Positions 54,540 through 62,803 of a DNA stretch of 64,000 nucleotides are shown piece by piece. The translations under genes were made by a program, and so were the position numbers. The stretch is taken from contig NZ_LT629711.1 in the NCBI RefSeq assembly GCF_900104525.1, positions 3,472,001 through 3,536,000 of the forward strand, in the 5' to 3' direction. Source of the DNA: Pedococcus dokdonensis. GTDB lineage: Bacteria; Actinomycetota; Actinomycetes; Actinomycetales; Dermatophilaceae. The notes under the pieces are model-generated. The model made no database searches. It worked only from the letters and a program-made list of their open reading frames with translations, and was not told the origin of the DNA. The first letter of the stretch is position 1, and every line of letters begins with the position of its first letter.

Positions 54540-54710
54540 ATGAACCTGAGCTCCACCAAGAAATGGGAGTACGCGACGGTGCCACTCATCGTCCACGCGA
54601 CCAAGCAGATCCTCGACCAGTGGGGCGAGGACGGCTGGGAGCTGGTCCAGGTCCTCACCGGACCCGACGGCAACGGCCTGGTCGCCTACCTGAAGCGGGA
54701 GAAGGCCTGA
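54540..54710 (+). CDS. DUF4177 small protein
   Basis: A 56-residue protein: MNLSSTKKWEYATVPLIVHA, then TKQILDQWGEDGWELVQVLTG and GLVAYLKREKA. WEYATVPL and GEDGWELVQV mark DUF4177. It matches the small conserved gene between RidA (Rv3678c) and the ArsA-like genes in M. tuberculosis (Rv3678A). Function unknown. It overlaps nothing and ends 1 bp before RidA, so both share the upstream promoter. Confidence 0.9.
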   Translation: MNLSSTKKWEYATVPLIVHATKQILDQWGEDGWELVQVLTGPDGNGLVAYLKREKA

Positions 54711-54711
54711 C

Positions 54712-55188
54712 ATGAGCGCAGTTGAAGACCGCCTGGCCGAGCTCGGCCTGACCGTGCCCGACGTCGCCAAGCCGGTGGCTGCCTACGTCCCGGCCATCCA
54801 GGACGGGCGCCGGATCTACACCTCGGGCCAGCTGCCCATGGTGTCCGGTGAGCTCGTCCAGACCGGCAAGGTCGGTGACGGCCACGGGCTGGTGCCGGCC
54901 GAGGACGCCAAGAAGCTCGCCGAGATCTGCGCGCTCAACGCGATCGCCGCGGTCAAGGGCCTCGTCGGCGACCTCGACAAGGTCACCCAGGTCGTCAAGA
55001 TCGTCGGCTTCGTCGCGTCCGACCCGTCGTTCACCGGCCAGCCCGGTGTCATCAACGGTGCGAGTGAGCTGCTGGGCAAGGCGTTCGGCGAGGCCGGCGT
55101 GCACGCCCGGTCGGCCGTCGGTGTCGCCGTGCTGCCGCTGGACGCCCCCGTCGAGGTCGAGATCGTCGTCGCCCTCGCCGACGACTGA
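54712..55188 (+). CDS. RidA-family (YjgF/YER057c/UK114) protein
   Basis: A 158-residue RidA protein of the longer actinobacterial subgroup: VAAYVPAIQDGRRIYTSGQLPMVSGELVQTGKVG, CALNAIAAVKGLVGDLDKVTQVVKIVGFVAS, and HARSAVGVAVLPLDAPVEVEIVVAL. The family deaminates reactive enamine/imine intermediates made by PLP enzymes. The Arg needed for deaminase activity is probably the one in HARSAVGV. Its ATG is 1 bp from the DUF4177 stop. Confidence 0.93.
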   Translation: MSAVEDRLAELGLTVPDVAKPVAAYVPAIQDGRRIYTSGQLPMVSGELVQTGKVGDGHGLVPAEDAKKLAEICALNAIAAVKGLVGDLDKVTQVVKIVGFVASDPSFTGQPGVINGASELLGKAFGEAGVHARSAVGVAVLPLDAPVEVEIVVALADD

Positions 55189-55199
55189 GCACTGTGCGC

Positions 55200-55270
55200 C
55201 CGGTTCCCCACCGATTCGACGTGAACATGCCGGTGAATCCGGGCGCGTTGACATCGAATCGGGGAGCCGG
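55200..55270. repeat. Imperfect 21-bp inverted repeat
   Basis: ccggttccccaccgattcgacgt (55200-55222) and acatcgaatcggggagccgg (55251-55270) pair with a two-base bulge and a few mismatches. Between them is ggtgaatccgg. It follows RidA and precedes the NUDIX gene, so it could terminate the RidA message. Confidence 0.65.
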
Positions 55271-55282
55271 GAGGGGTATGCC

Positions 55283-56122
55283 GTGGTGATCCGCGAGTTC
55301 CCGATCGCCGACTCCCCGTCGCTGCGGGCCCGGGCCGATGCCTGGCTCGCGTCGCCCGACCCGGCCGGACCGGTGGTGCCCAAGCGGGCCGCCACCGTGA
55401 TGTTCGTGCGGGACGGCGACGCGGGTGTCGAGGTCTTCATGCTGCGCCGGGTCGCGACGATGGAGTTCGCCCCGCGGATGATGGTCTTCCCCGGCGGTGG
55501 GGTCGACCCACGCGACGCGGACGCGGCCCTGCCGTGGGCCGGCCCCAGCCCGGCGGAGTGGGCCGCGCTGCTCGAGGTCGACGAACCCACGGCACGGGTG
55601 CTGGTGGCCGCGGCGGTGCGCGAGGTCTTCGAGGAGTCGGGCGTGCTGCTGGCCGGCCGGTCCGCCGACGAGGTGGTCTCCGACGTCAGCGGCGAGCACT
55701 GGCACGAGCAGCGGCGACGGCTGCTCGACCGCGAGGCGTCGCTGTCCGAGGTGCTCGAGGAGCACGGGCTGGTGCTCCGGTCCGACCTGCTCGGTTACCG
55801 GGCGCACTGGATCACCCCGGAGTTCGAGGCGCGTCGCTACGACACCCGGTTCTTCAGCGCCGCCGTCCCCGAGGGGCAGCGGGCCGACGACGACACCACC
55901 GAGGCCGATGTGGCGGACTGGGTGCGACCGGCCGAGCTGTTGCAGGCCTGGCGCGACGGGCAGGCGCTGATGCTGCCGCCCACGGTCGTGGCCGTCGAGG
56001 AGGTGGCCGCGGCGACGTCCGCGGCCGGCTTCATCGCCGAGACCCCGGTCATCGCCCCCGTGCAGCCCGAGCTGGTCGACACCGGCGACGGCCTCGTGAT
56101 GCGGGCGGACCTCCCCCGATGA
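55283..56122 (+). CDS. NUDIX hydrolase (NUDT7/NUDT19-like, with insertion)
   Basis: A 279-residue protein from GTG 55283 (GTG 55286 possible), ribosome site gagggg. RAATVMFVRDGDAGVEVFMLRRVATMEFAPRMMVFPGGGVDPRDAD starts the Nudix box. An insertion of about 30 residues splits the box before REVFEESGVLL, which keeps all catalytic Glu residues. This split box with the later long helix is typical of the NUDT19-type subgroup that acts on acyl-CoA. In M. tuberculosis a NUDIX gene is not at this exact place, so it may be a lineage addition. Confidence 0.9.
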   Translation: MVIREFPIADSPSLRARADAWLASPDPAGPVVPKRAATVMFVRDGDAGVEVFMLRRVATMEFAPRMMVFPGGGVDPRDADAALPWAGPSPAEWAALLEVDEPTARVLVAAAVREVFEESGVLLAGRSADEVVSDVSGEHWHEQRRRLLDREASLSEVLEEHGLVLRSDLLGYRAHWITPEFEARRYDTRFFSAAVPEGQRADDDTTEADVADWVRPAELLQAWRDGQALMLPPTVVAVEEVAAATSAAGFIAETPVIAPVQPELVDTGDGLVMRADLPR

Positions 56123-56123
56123 C

Positions 56124-56215
56124 TGCAGGAACCTTTGCTAGCAAAGGAAACTCAGTGGTGGACAGCTTGCAACCTGTCCACGAACGAGGAACCCTTGCTA
56201 GCAAAGGTTCGTGCA
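56124..56215. repeat. Nested palindromic element
   Basis: A 92-bp dyad: outer arms 56124-56147 and 56192-56215 are complementary in 22 of 24 positions, and each arm is itself a near-perfect 16-bp palindrome (CCTTTGCTAGCAAAGG at 56132-56147 and CCCTTGCTAGCAAAGG at 56192-56207). Between them is a third stem GTGGACAG/CTGTCCAC (56158-56165 with 56174-56181). It lies between the NUDIX and MBL genes and could fold as one long or three small hairpins. Confidence 0.8.
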
Positions 56216-56228
56216 GGGGGAGGTGGGG

Positions 56229-57062
56229 GTGACGCCCGGCCCGGCGCAGGCCCCTGAGCCGTCTGCGGCCTTCGGCGACTGGCACGGTGGTCAGGTCACC
56301 GAGCGGGCGCTCTGCATCCTGTGTCCCAACCCGAGCCCGATGACCCTCGACGGCACCAACACCTGGGTGCTGCTCGAACCCGGCTCCACCGAAGCGGTCG
56401 TGATCGACCCCGGGCCGCTCGACGAGGGCCACCTGCGTGCCGTGGTCGACGCGGTGGCAGCCCGCGGCGCCCGCGTCACGCAGACGATCCTCACCCACGG
56501 CCACGCCGACCACGCCGAGGGAGCCGACCGGTTCGCCGAGCTGACCGGCGCCCCCACCCGCGCGGTCGGCCGCGGCCACGACGACCTCGCCGATGGCGAC
56601 GTGCTGACGACCGGTGGGCTCGACCTGCGGGTCGTCGCGACGCCCGGGCACACCTCCGACTCGCTGTCCTTCGCCCTCGCCGCCGACCACGCCCTCCTCA
56701 CCGGTGACACCGTCCTCGGCCGCGGCACGACGGTGGTCGCGCACCCCGACGGTGAGCTGGCGGCATACCTCGACTCGTTGGAGCGGATCTCGGCACTCAC
56801 CGGTGGCGGGACGGTGACCTCGATCCTGCCCGGCCACGGGCCGGTCGTGCCCGATGCGTCGGCGATGGTCGCGTTCTACCGCACCCACCGCGCCGAGCGG
56901 CTCGAGCAGGTGCGCCAGGCCCTCGCCGACGGCGCGGCGTCAGCCCCCGACCCGGTGCAGGCCGTCGTCGAGCAGGTGTATGCCGACGTGCCCCGCGAGG
57001 TCTGGCCGGCTGCGGCCCAGAGCGTGGCGGCGCAGCTGGACTACCTCCGCGCGCACGGCTGA
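56229..57062 (+). CDS. Metallo-beta-lactamase-fold hydrolase (LACTB2-like, Rv3677c type)
   Basis: A 277-residue protein from GTG 56229 with an excellent ribosome site (gggggagg); GTG 56211 is less likely. SPMTLDGTNTWVLLE is the LACTB2 N-motif, followed by LTHGHADHAEGA (HxHxDH), ATPGHTSDSL, LLTGDTVLG and PGHGPVV. A C-terminal winged-helix-like tail (RAERLEQVRQALADG to AQLDYLRAHG) matches LACTB2/RNase-like relatives. In M. tuberculosis the ortholog sits between RidA and crp. Confidence 0.92.
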   Translation: MTPGPAQAPEPSAAFGDWHGGQVTERALCILCPNPSPMTLDGTNTWVLLEPGSTEAVVIDPGPLDEGHLRAVVDAVAARGARVTQTILTHGHADHAEGADRFAELTGAPTRAVGRGHDDLADGDVLTTGGLDLRVVATPGHTSDSLSFALAADHALLTGDTVLGRGTTVVAHPDGELAAYLDSLERISALTGGGTVTSILPGHGPVVPDASAMVAFYRTHRAERLEQVRQALADGAASAPDPVQAVVEQVYADVPREVWPAAAQSVAAQLDYLRAHG

Positions 57063-57161
57063 GCCCCGGCGGCGCACCGCGGGTGCCGGGGACCGCTCCC
57101 CATCGACCTCGCCCACATCCCTCCCTAGCGTCGGTGACTCATCAAACGGGAGGGAACCACC

Positions 57162-58193
57162 ATGAACACACGCACCATCACGCGCCCGCGACTGGGGGCC
57201 GGTCTGGCTGTCGCGACGCTGCTGACGGCCGCCGTGGCCGCGGTCGCGCCGGGGATCAGCGACGCCGCGGCCCCATCGGCCCATCCGGCCGCTGCTGCCG
57301 CCGCGACCAAGACCACCTGGGAGCCGCGCTGGCACTCGGAGTTCGGCGGCAACGCGCCGGCGAAGTGGAAGGGGGTGCCGGACACGTCGCGCACGGCCTG
57401 GAGCACCGCGAACCGGATCATGGTCAGCCAGGCCAAGAAGTCGCAGGCGCACTACCTGGCCCGCAACGTCGACCAGCGCAGCGGCAACCTGGTCATCACC
57501 ACCGAGCGGCACTGCGTGAAGAAGTCCGCCACGCACACGAACTTCGACCTCTACACGAACGCGACCGCGTCCGTGGCACCCTGCGGCGCCGGCAAGAAGG
57601 CGGTCTACTCGTCCGGCCGGCTCGACATGCTCGACGCGGGCAAGCAGCTGAGCGGCAACTTCAAGGTCGAGTTCCGCGCCTCGATGCCGGACCAGCCTGC
57701 CGTCGGCACCCGCCAGGCGTTGTGGATGCACAACACGGACCAGTACTGCGACAGCGTCGATGCCCTCACCAACCTCGGTGAGTTCGACGCGCTGGAGTGG
57801 TACGGCGACCGTCCTGGCCGCACCACCGCCACGACCCACATGTCGTGCAAGGGCAACGGGGACTGGAAGACCATCCGCCGCCAGCACGCCGGCCCGATGT
57901 CCAACGCGGACAACACCTTCCACGTCTGGTCGGTCGAGAAGGTCGGCAAGCGGGTGAAGTACTTCATGGACGGCAAGCAGCTCGACGGCAAGGACGTCTG
58001 CGGCGCCGGGAAGTTCACCCTCACCGCACCGGTGAGCTGTGCCCAGGTGATGGGGCTGCCCTACTTCCTCATCATGAACGGTGAGGTGTTCAAGGACGGC
58101 AACAACGGCACCGGTCACCGCAGCCCGCTCGACGGCCGGCGGTTCCCGAAGCAGCAGCTGCAGGTCGACTGGGTCCGCACCTACACCGGCTGA
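57162..58193 (+). CDS. Secreted glycoside hydrolase family 16-like enzyme
   Basis: A 343-residue protein with a signal peptide (LGAGLAVATLLTAAVAAVAPGISDAAA). The catalytic motif GEFDALEWYG (ExDxxE, Glu nucleophile and acid near residues 208-213) and the strands GRLDMLDAGKQLSGNFKVEFRASMP and FHVWSVEKVGKRVKYFMDGKQL fit GH16, which includes laminarinases and licheninases. A region with six Cys may hold disulfides. ATG 57162 has ribosome site gggaggg. It is an outlier in the Mtb-like block and so likely an insertion. Confidence 0.85.
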   Translation: MNTRTITRPRLGAGLAVATLLTAAVAAVAPGISDAAAPSAHPAAAAAATKTTWEPRWHSEFGGNAPAKWKGVPDTSRTAWSTANRIMVSQAKKSQAHYLARNVDQRSGNLVITTERHCVKKSATHTNFDLYTNATASVAPCGAGKKAVYSSGRLDMLDAGKQLSGNFKVEFRASMPDQPAVGTRQALWMHNTDQYCDSVDALTNLGEFDALEWYGDRPGRTTATTHMSCKGNGDWKTIRRQHAGPMSNADNTFHVWSVEKVGKRVKYFMDGKQLDGKDVCGAGKFTLTAPVSCAQVMGLPYFLIMNGEVFKDGNNGTGHRSPLDGRRFPKQQLQVDWVRTYTG

Positions 58194-58209
58194 CCCCCCC
58201 GCAGACAGG

Positions 58210-58242
58210 GGTATGCCGCGTGGCCGGGCCACGCGGCATACC
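58210..58242. terminator. 16-bp palindrome terminator
   Basis: ggtatgccgcgtggcc (58210-58225) and ggccacgcggcatacc (58227-58242) are perfectly complementary with a single-base centre. It lies after the GH16 gene and before the converging crp gene. Confidence 0.75.
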
Positions 58243-58259
58243 TCGGTCTCGTGCTGGCG

Positions 58260-58300
58260 GGCGCTCGCTGTGGAGGCGCTCGCTGTGGGGGCGCTCGCTC
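58260..58300. repeat. 15-bp tandem repeat at the crp 3' end
   Basis: ggcgctcgctgtggr is repeated at 58260, 58275 and (truncated) 58290, up to the crp stop codon at 58299-58301. Confidence 0.6.
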
Positions 58301-58976
58301 AGCGCGCGCGACGCTTGAGGCGCTCGACGTCCATCAGGAGCACGGCACGGGCCTCGAGCCGCAGCCAGCCGCGGGTGGCGAAGTCGGCGAGCGCCTTGTT
58401 GACCGTCTCGCGGGAGGCGCCGACCAGCTGGGCGAGCTCCTCCTGGGTGAGGTCGTGGGCGACCAGGATGCCCTCCTCGACCGGGCGGCCGAAGCGGGCC
58501 GAGAGGTCGAGCAGCGCCTTGGCGACGCGGCCGGGGACATCGGTGAAGACGAGGTCGGCGAGGTTCTCGTTGGTGCGGCGCAGTCGCTTCGCGAGCGCGG
58601 CGAGCAGGACCTTCGCGACGCCCGGGCGGCCCTCGAGCAGGCCGTTGAGGTCGTCGTTGCCGATCCCGAGCAGCTGGGTCTCGGCCACGGCGGTCGCGGT
58701 CATGGTGCGTGGACCGGGGTCGAACAGGCTGAGCTCGCCGAACATCTCGCCGGGACCGAGGATCGCGACGAGGTTCTCGCGGCCGTCGGCGCTGCGGCGG
58801 CCGAGCTTCACCTTGCCCTCGCGGATGACGTAGAGGCGGTCGCCCTGGTCGCCCTCGGTGAACAGCACGTCGCCGCGCTCGAGCCGGGTCTGCGTCATCG
58901 AGGACATCAGCGTCGTCGACGCCTCGTCGTCCAGCGCTGCGAACAGCGGGGCCTTCTTCACCACGTCGTGATCCAC
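58299..58976 (-). CDS. crp: Crp/Fnr-family regulator (GlxR/Crp)
   Basis: A 225-residue regulator from GTG 58976. The cAMP-binding domain has RGDVLFTEGDQGDRLYVIREGKVKLGR and GEMFGELSLFDPGPRTMTATAVAET (the phosphate-binding GELSL...PRT cassette). The C-terminal HTH is LTQEELAQLVGASRETVNKALADFATRGWLRLE. It corresponds to Crp Rv3676 of M. tuberculosis and GlxR of corynebacteria, global cAMP regulators. It is divergent from nth. Confidence 0.95.
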   Translation of the reverse strand: MDHDVVKKAPLFAALDDEASTTLMSSMTQTRLERGDVLFTEGDQGDRLYVIREGKVKLGRRSADGRENLVAILGPGEMFGELSLFDPGPRTMTATAVAETQLLGIGNDDLNGLLEGRPGVAKVLLAALAKRLRRTNENLADLVFTDVPGRVAKALLDLSARFGRPVEEGILVAHDLTQEELAQLVGASRETVNKALADFATRGWLRLEARAVLLMDVERLKRRAR

Positions 58977-59039
58977 GGGCGACAGTGTGCCACGTCGGTT
59001 GTGCCATGGTCGGCCGCGTCGGATGTCTGTCTCGCACCG

Positions 59040-59045
59040 TAGGCT
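59040..59045 (+). promoter_or_regulatory. nth -10 box (leaderless)
   Basis: TAGGCT ends 6 nt before GTG 59052, supporting that start over GTG 59046, which would overlap the box's exit. Confidence 0.5.
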
Positions 59046-59051
59046 GTGCTG

Positions 59052-59831
59052 GTGTCTGGAGCCCCCGCCCGCGCCGCCGCCGACGAGACCCCCGTCGCGC
59101 TGACCCGGCGTGCCAGGCGGATCTACCGCATGCTGCACGAGCACTACCCCTACGCGCACTGCGAGCTCGACTTCGCCAACCCGCTGCAGCTGCTGGTGGC
59201 GACCGTCCTGTCCGCCCAGACCACCGACGTGATGGTCAACAAGGTCACGCCGGTGCTGTTCGAGCGGTTCCCCGACGCGGCCGCGCTCGCCGGCGCCGAC
59301 CGCGAGGAGCTCGAGACGCTGCTCAAGCCGACCGGCTTCTTCCGGGCCAAGACCAACTCGGTGATGAAGCTCGGCGCCGACCTGGTCGAGCGGTTCCACG
59401 GCGAGGTGCCGCCGCGGATGAAGGACCTCGTCACCCTGCCCGGCGTCGGCCGCAAGACCGCGAACGTCGTGCTCGGCAACGCCTTCGGCATCCCCGGCAT
59501 CACCGTCGACACGCACTTCGGGCGACTGGTGCGACGGTTCGGCTGGACCACCGAGGAAGACCCGGTCAAGGTCGAGGAGGTGGTCGGCAAGCTCATCCCG
59601 CGCAAGGAGTGGACGATGCTCAGCCACGTGCTGATCTTCCACGGCCGGCGCACCTGCCACGCCAAGAAGCCCGCCTGCGGCGCCTGCCCGATCGCCCGGC
59701 TGTGCCCGTCCTACGGCGTGGGTGAGACCGACCCGGTCAAGGCCGCGAAGCTGCTCAAGTACGAGCTCGCGCCCGGGGCCGTCAACCCCTATGCAGCCGT
59801 GCCCGGTTCGGCGGGAGCAGCTGCGTCGTGA
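59052..59831 (+). CDS. nth: Endonuclease III
   Basis: A base-excision-repair glycosylase/AP lyase of about 259 residues. The helix-hairpin-helix is [21 protein letters not shown], with the catalytic Lys in GRKTA and the catalytic Asp in [16 protein letters not shown]. The 4Fe-4S ligands are C-x6-C-x2-C-x5-C in [20 protein letters not shown] 59052 follows a -10 box by 6 nt. The stop overlaps the next gene (GTGA). Usually a thioredoxin-like gene follows nth in M. tuberculosis; it is absent here. Confidence 0.96.
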   Translation: MSGAPARAAADETPVALTRRARRIYRMLHEHYPYAHCELDFANPLQLLVATVLSAQTTDVMVNKVTPVLFERFPDAAALAGADREELETLLKPTGFFRAKTNSVMKLGADLVERFHGEVPPRMKDLVTLPGVGRKTANVVLGNAFGIPGITVDTHFGRLVRRFGWTTEEDPVKVEEVVGKLIPRKEWTMLSHVLIFHGRRTCHAKKPACGACPIARLCPSYGVGETDPVKAAKLLKYELAPGAVNPYAAVPGSAGAAAS

Positions 59832-60520
59832 CGTCCGGCCGCCCCGCCTGGCTCGACCGCGCCCGCGCCGCGATCGCCGCGGCCGACCGCGGCTACTTCC
59901 AGGCCTTCGCGCCGCCGCCGGAGGGTGGTCGGCGGTCCAGCGTGATGATGCTGTTCGGCCCGGCGGAGGGCGGCGGCGAGGACGTCGTGCTCACCGAGCG
60001 CGCCCACACCCTGCGCACCCAGCCCGGCGACATCTCCTTCCCCGGGGGCAAGCGGGAGCCGTCCGACGCCTCCGACGCCGCGGCCGCCCTGCGCGAGACC
60101 CAGGAGGAGGTCGGGATCGACCCCGCCTCCATCGACGTCGTCGAGACGCTGCCGGAGATCTACCTCAGCCCCCGCAAGTTCGTCGTCACCCCGGTCCTGG
60201 GCTGGTGGCGCGAGCCCGGCGGGGTCGACGCCATCGACCCCACCGAGGTGCACCGGGCGGTGCGGGCGCCGCTGGCCGCCCTGCTCGACCCGGCGGCGAG
60301 GTTCACCGTGTCGCACCCGAGCGGCTACCGCGGGCCCGGGTTCGAGTTCGACGGGTTGTTCATCTGGGGCTTCACCGCCGGGTTGCTGTCGGCTGTGCTC
60401 GATTTCGGCGGTTTGACCCAGACGTGGGACCGTAGCGTCGAGCGTCCCCTGCCCGACCGCTACCGGCCGGGTGGCCCCCGGGACGCGCTGACCAGGACCG
60501 CGACGGAAGGCCGAGCCTGA
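59828..60520 (+). CDS. CoA pyrophosphatase-type NUDIX hydrolase (NudL)
   Basis: A 230-residue protein from GTG 59828, overlapping nth. [45 protein letters not shown] joins the NudL/CoAse motif ([13 protein letters not shown]) to a full Nudix box with all Glu residues. The expected reaction splits CoA or acyl-CoA to 3',5'-ADP and phosphopantetheine. Its stop overlaps marP by one base. It matches Rv3672c in position. Confidence 0.93.
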   Translation: MTSGRPAWLDRARAAIAAADRGYFQAFAPPPEGGRRSSVMMLFGPAEGGGEDVVLTERAHTLRTQPGDISFPGGKREPSDASDAAAALRETQEEVGIDPASIDVVETLPEIYLSPRKFVVTPVLGWWREPGGVDAIDPTEVHRAVRAPLAALLDPAARFTVSHPSGYRGPGFEFDGLFIWGFTAGLLSAVLDFGGLTQTWDRSVERPLPDRYRPGGPRDALTRTATEGRA

Positions 60521-61731
60521 TGTTCCTCGGACTGACCGTCCTCGACTACCTGCTGATCCTGCTGTTCATCAGCTATGCCTTCACCGGGTTCCGGCAGGGC
60601 CTGGTGGTCAGCGTGCTGTCGCTGGCGGGGTTCCTCACCGGTGGCGCGATCGCGATGTGGCTCGTGCCGCTGGGGATCGAGCGGTGGTCGTCGCTCGAGT
60701 CCTCCCCGCTGCTGCGCTCGGTGGTCCTGATCGCGGGGGTCTTCATCCTCGCCTCGCTCGGCCAGGCGGTGGCGGTGACCATCGGCGGGTCGCTGCGGTC
60801 CAAGCTGAAGATCAAGCCGGCCCAGTGGTTCGACGCCAGCCTCGGGGCGGTGGCGGTCGTGGTGTCGGCGGCGGTGCTCGTCTGGTTCATCGCCGGCGCC
60901 CTGCGCGGCGGTGCCCCCGCCCCGATCGCCAAGGCGATCGGTGAGTCCCGGGTGCTGCGCACGATCGACCGGGTGGTCCCCCCGGGCACGTCGCGGTTGT
61001 TCGCGGGGTTCCGCGAGGTGCTCGACCGAGAGGGCTTCCCGCGCGTCTTCGACGGCCTGGAGAGCGAGCGGATCACCCCGGTCGCGCCACCCGACGCGGC
61101 GGTCGCGCAGACCGCCGGAGTGCGTCAGGCGGCGTCCTCGGTCATCAAGATCACCGGAGTGGCGGCCGCCTGCAACCGCGGCCAGGAGGGCAGCGGCTGG
61201 GTCGTCGCGCGCGAGCGCGTGGTGACCAACGCCCACGTCGTCGCCGGGATGCAGTCGGCGACCCTGCGCATCCACGGGACCGGACGGTCCTACACCGGTC
61301 GCGTGGTCCTCTTCGACGCCAAGCGCGACCTCGCCGTGCTCGCCGTGCCCGGGCTGCCGGCCGAGCCGCTGCGCCAGGGCGCCGACCTCGCCCGTGGCGA
61401 CAGCGGTGTCGTCGCCGGCTTCCCGCTCGACGGCCCCTACCGGCTCGACCCCGCCCGGGTCCGTGAGGTCGTCGACGCCCGCGGCTCCGACATCTACGGC
61501 CGGCCGGGCACCAGCCGTGAGGTCTACTCGCTCTACGCGCAGGTGCGGCCCGGCAACTCCGGTGGGCCGCTGCTCGACCCCGACGGCCGGGTGGTCGGAG
61601 TGGTCTTCGCCAAGTCGCTCGACGACGACCGCACCGGCTACGCGCTGACGATGGACGAGGCCCAGCCGGTGCTCGACGCCGCGTCGGCCGCCGCGTCACC
61701 GGTGGACACCGGCGCCTGCGTCGCCGGCTGA
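60520..61731 (+). CDS. marP: Membrane serine protease MarP-like (CvpA plus trypsin fold)
   Basis: A 403-residue protein. Four membrane segments in residues 1-130 form a CvpA-like domain (FLGLTVLDYLLILLFISYAFTGFRQG). The extracytoplasmic protease has His in NAHVVAG (about 238), Asp in KRDLAVLAV (about 270) and Ser in GNSGGPLLD (about 347). Cys in AACNRGQEG and in the C-terminal TGACVAG may form the regulatory disulfide known for M. tuberculosis MarP (Rv3671c), which is needed for acid tolerance. ATG 60520 overlaps the NudL stop. Confidence 0.94.
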   Translation: MFLGLTVLDYLLILLFISYAFTGFRQGLVVSVLSLAGFLTGGAIAMWLVPLGIERWSSLESSPLLRSVVLIAGVFILASLGQAVAVTIGGSLRSKLKIKPAQWFDASLGAVAVVVSAAVLVWFIAGALRGGAPAPIAKAIGESRVLRTIDRVVPPGTSRLFAGFREVLDREGFPRVFDGLESERITPVAPPDAAVAQTAGVRQAASSVIKITGVAAACNRGQEGSGWVVARERVVTNAHVVAGMQSATLRIHGTGRSYTGRVVLFDAKRDLAVLAVPGLPAEPLRQGADLARGDSGVVAGFPLDGPYRLDPARVREVVDARGSDIYGRPGTSREVYSLYAQVRPGNSGGPLLDPDGRVVGVVFAKSLDDDRTGYALTMDEAQPVLDAASAAASPVDTGACVAG

Positions 61732-61827
61732 CCCGGGCTCTCCCGCACTTATTGCGTCTGGGTGGTCACGGGTTCCGGGGGCCTCGCCGACGATCTGCGC
61801 GCAACACGTCGCGGGACGGGCGTGCGG

Positions 61828-62739
61828 TCAGGGGAGCGTGGCGAGCCAGTCGAGGAGGTGCTGGTTGACCACCTCGGGGGCCTCCTCGGGCAGGAAGTGT
61901 CCGGCGTGCGGCACCAGGTGCCGCTCGAACCGCCCGGTCACGTAGTCCGCCGACCCGCCGGCAGTGTCGGCGAGGACGGCGCCGTCGTGCTGGCCGTGCA
62001 GCTGGAGCACCGGCAGGCTGATCGACGTGCGCATCCGGGCGGCGAACCGCCACCCGTCGGGCCGCACCTGGCTGCGCACCACCCACCGGTAGTACTCCGC
62101 CGCCGAGTGCGCCACGAACGGCAGCGCCATGGCGTCGGAGTAGATCCGCGCCTCCTCGGGCGACGGCCAGATCCCCTCGGGTGACGCCCACTCGCGCAAC
62201 AGCCGCTGCACGTAGCCGCCGTGCACCGTCATCTGCCGCTCGGGCACGAACGGCCGCTGCAGGCCGCCGAGGTAGGAGTTGGCCCTGAGCTGGCGTGGGT
62301 TCGAGAACGACGCCTTCCGGAACACCAGGGGGTGCGGCATCGACAGCGACGCGATGGCGCGGGTGACGGTGGGTTGCAGGGTCGGCATGCTCCACGCGAT
62401 CCAGCCACCCCACCCGTGCCCGACGACCACGGCCCGCGACGCCCCGAGCGAGCGGAGCACGGAGGCGACATCGGTCGCCGAAGTCCGGGTGTCGTAGCCG
62501 CGCGGGGGCTTGTCGGACGCGCCATACCCGCGCAGGTCCATCGCGCACGCGCGGTAGCCGGCCTCGGCGAGCGCCGCCATCTGGTGTCGCCACGCCCACC
62601 AGAACTGCGGGAAACCGTGCAGCAACAACACGATCGGGCCCTCGCCCTGCTCGGCGACGTGGAACCGCGCGCCGTTCGCCGCGACGAACCGGTGCTCCCA
62701 CGGGCCCTCGATGAGGGCCATCGAGGCGTCGAGGCTCAT
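61828..62739 (-). CDS. Alpha/beta hydrolase of EphE type with altered nucleophile
   Basis: A 303-residue protein with epoxide-hydrolase style motifs: LLLHGFPQFWWAWRHQM (HGFP oxyanion), MDLRGYGASDKPPRGYDT, acid in LHGQHDGAV, and His in HAGHFLPEEAP. The elbow that should carry the nucleophile (GHDWGG) reads GHGWGG on the coding strand (bases about 62412-62430), so the Asp or Ser is Gly. Either the family uses another chemistry or this protein is inactive. It is convergent with marP and corresponds in position to Rv3670. Confidence 0.88.
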   Translation of the reverse strand: MSLDASMALIEGPWEHRFVAANGARFHVAEQGEGPIVLLLHGFPQFWWAWRHQMAALAEAGYRACAMDLRGYGASDKPPRGYDTRTSATDVASVLRSLGASRAVVVGHGWGGWIAWSMPTLQPTVTRAIASLSMPHPLVFRKASFSNPRQLRANSYLGGLQRPFVPERQMTVHGGYVQRLLREWASPEGIWPSPEEARIYSDAMALPFVAHSAAEYYRWVVRSQVRPDGWRFAARMRTSISLPVLQLHGQHDGAVLADTAGGSADYVTGRFERHLVPHAGHFLPEEAPEVVNQHLLDWLATLP

Positions 62740-62803
62740 GACTGGGTATGCCGTTCGGCTGGGTGTCTGGGGACGGTGGCGGTGGGGTGCGGGGCGTCGG
62801 CCG

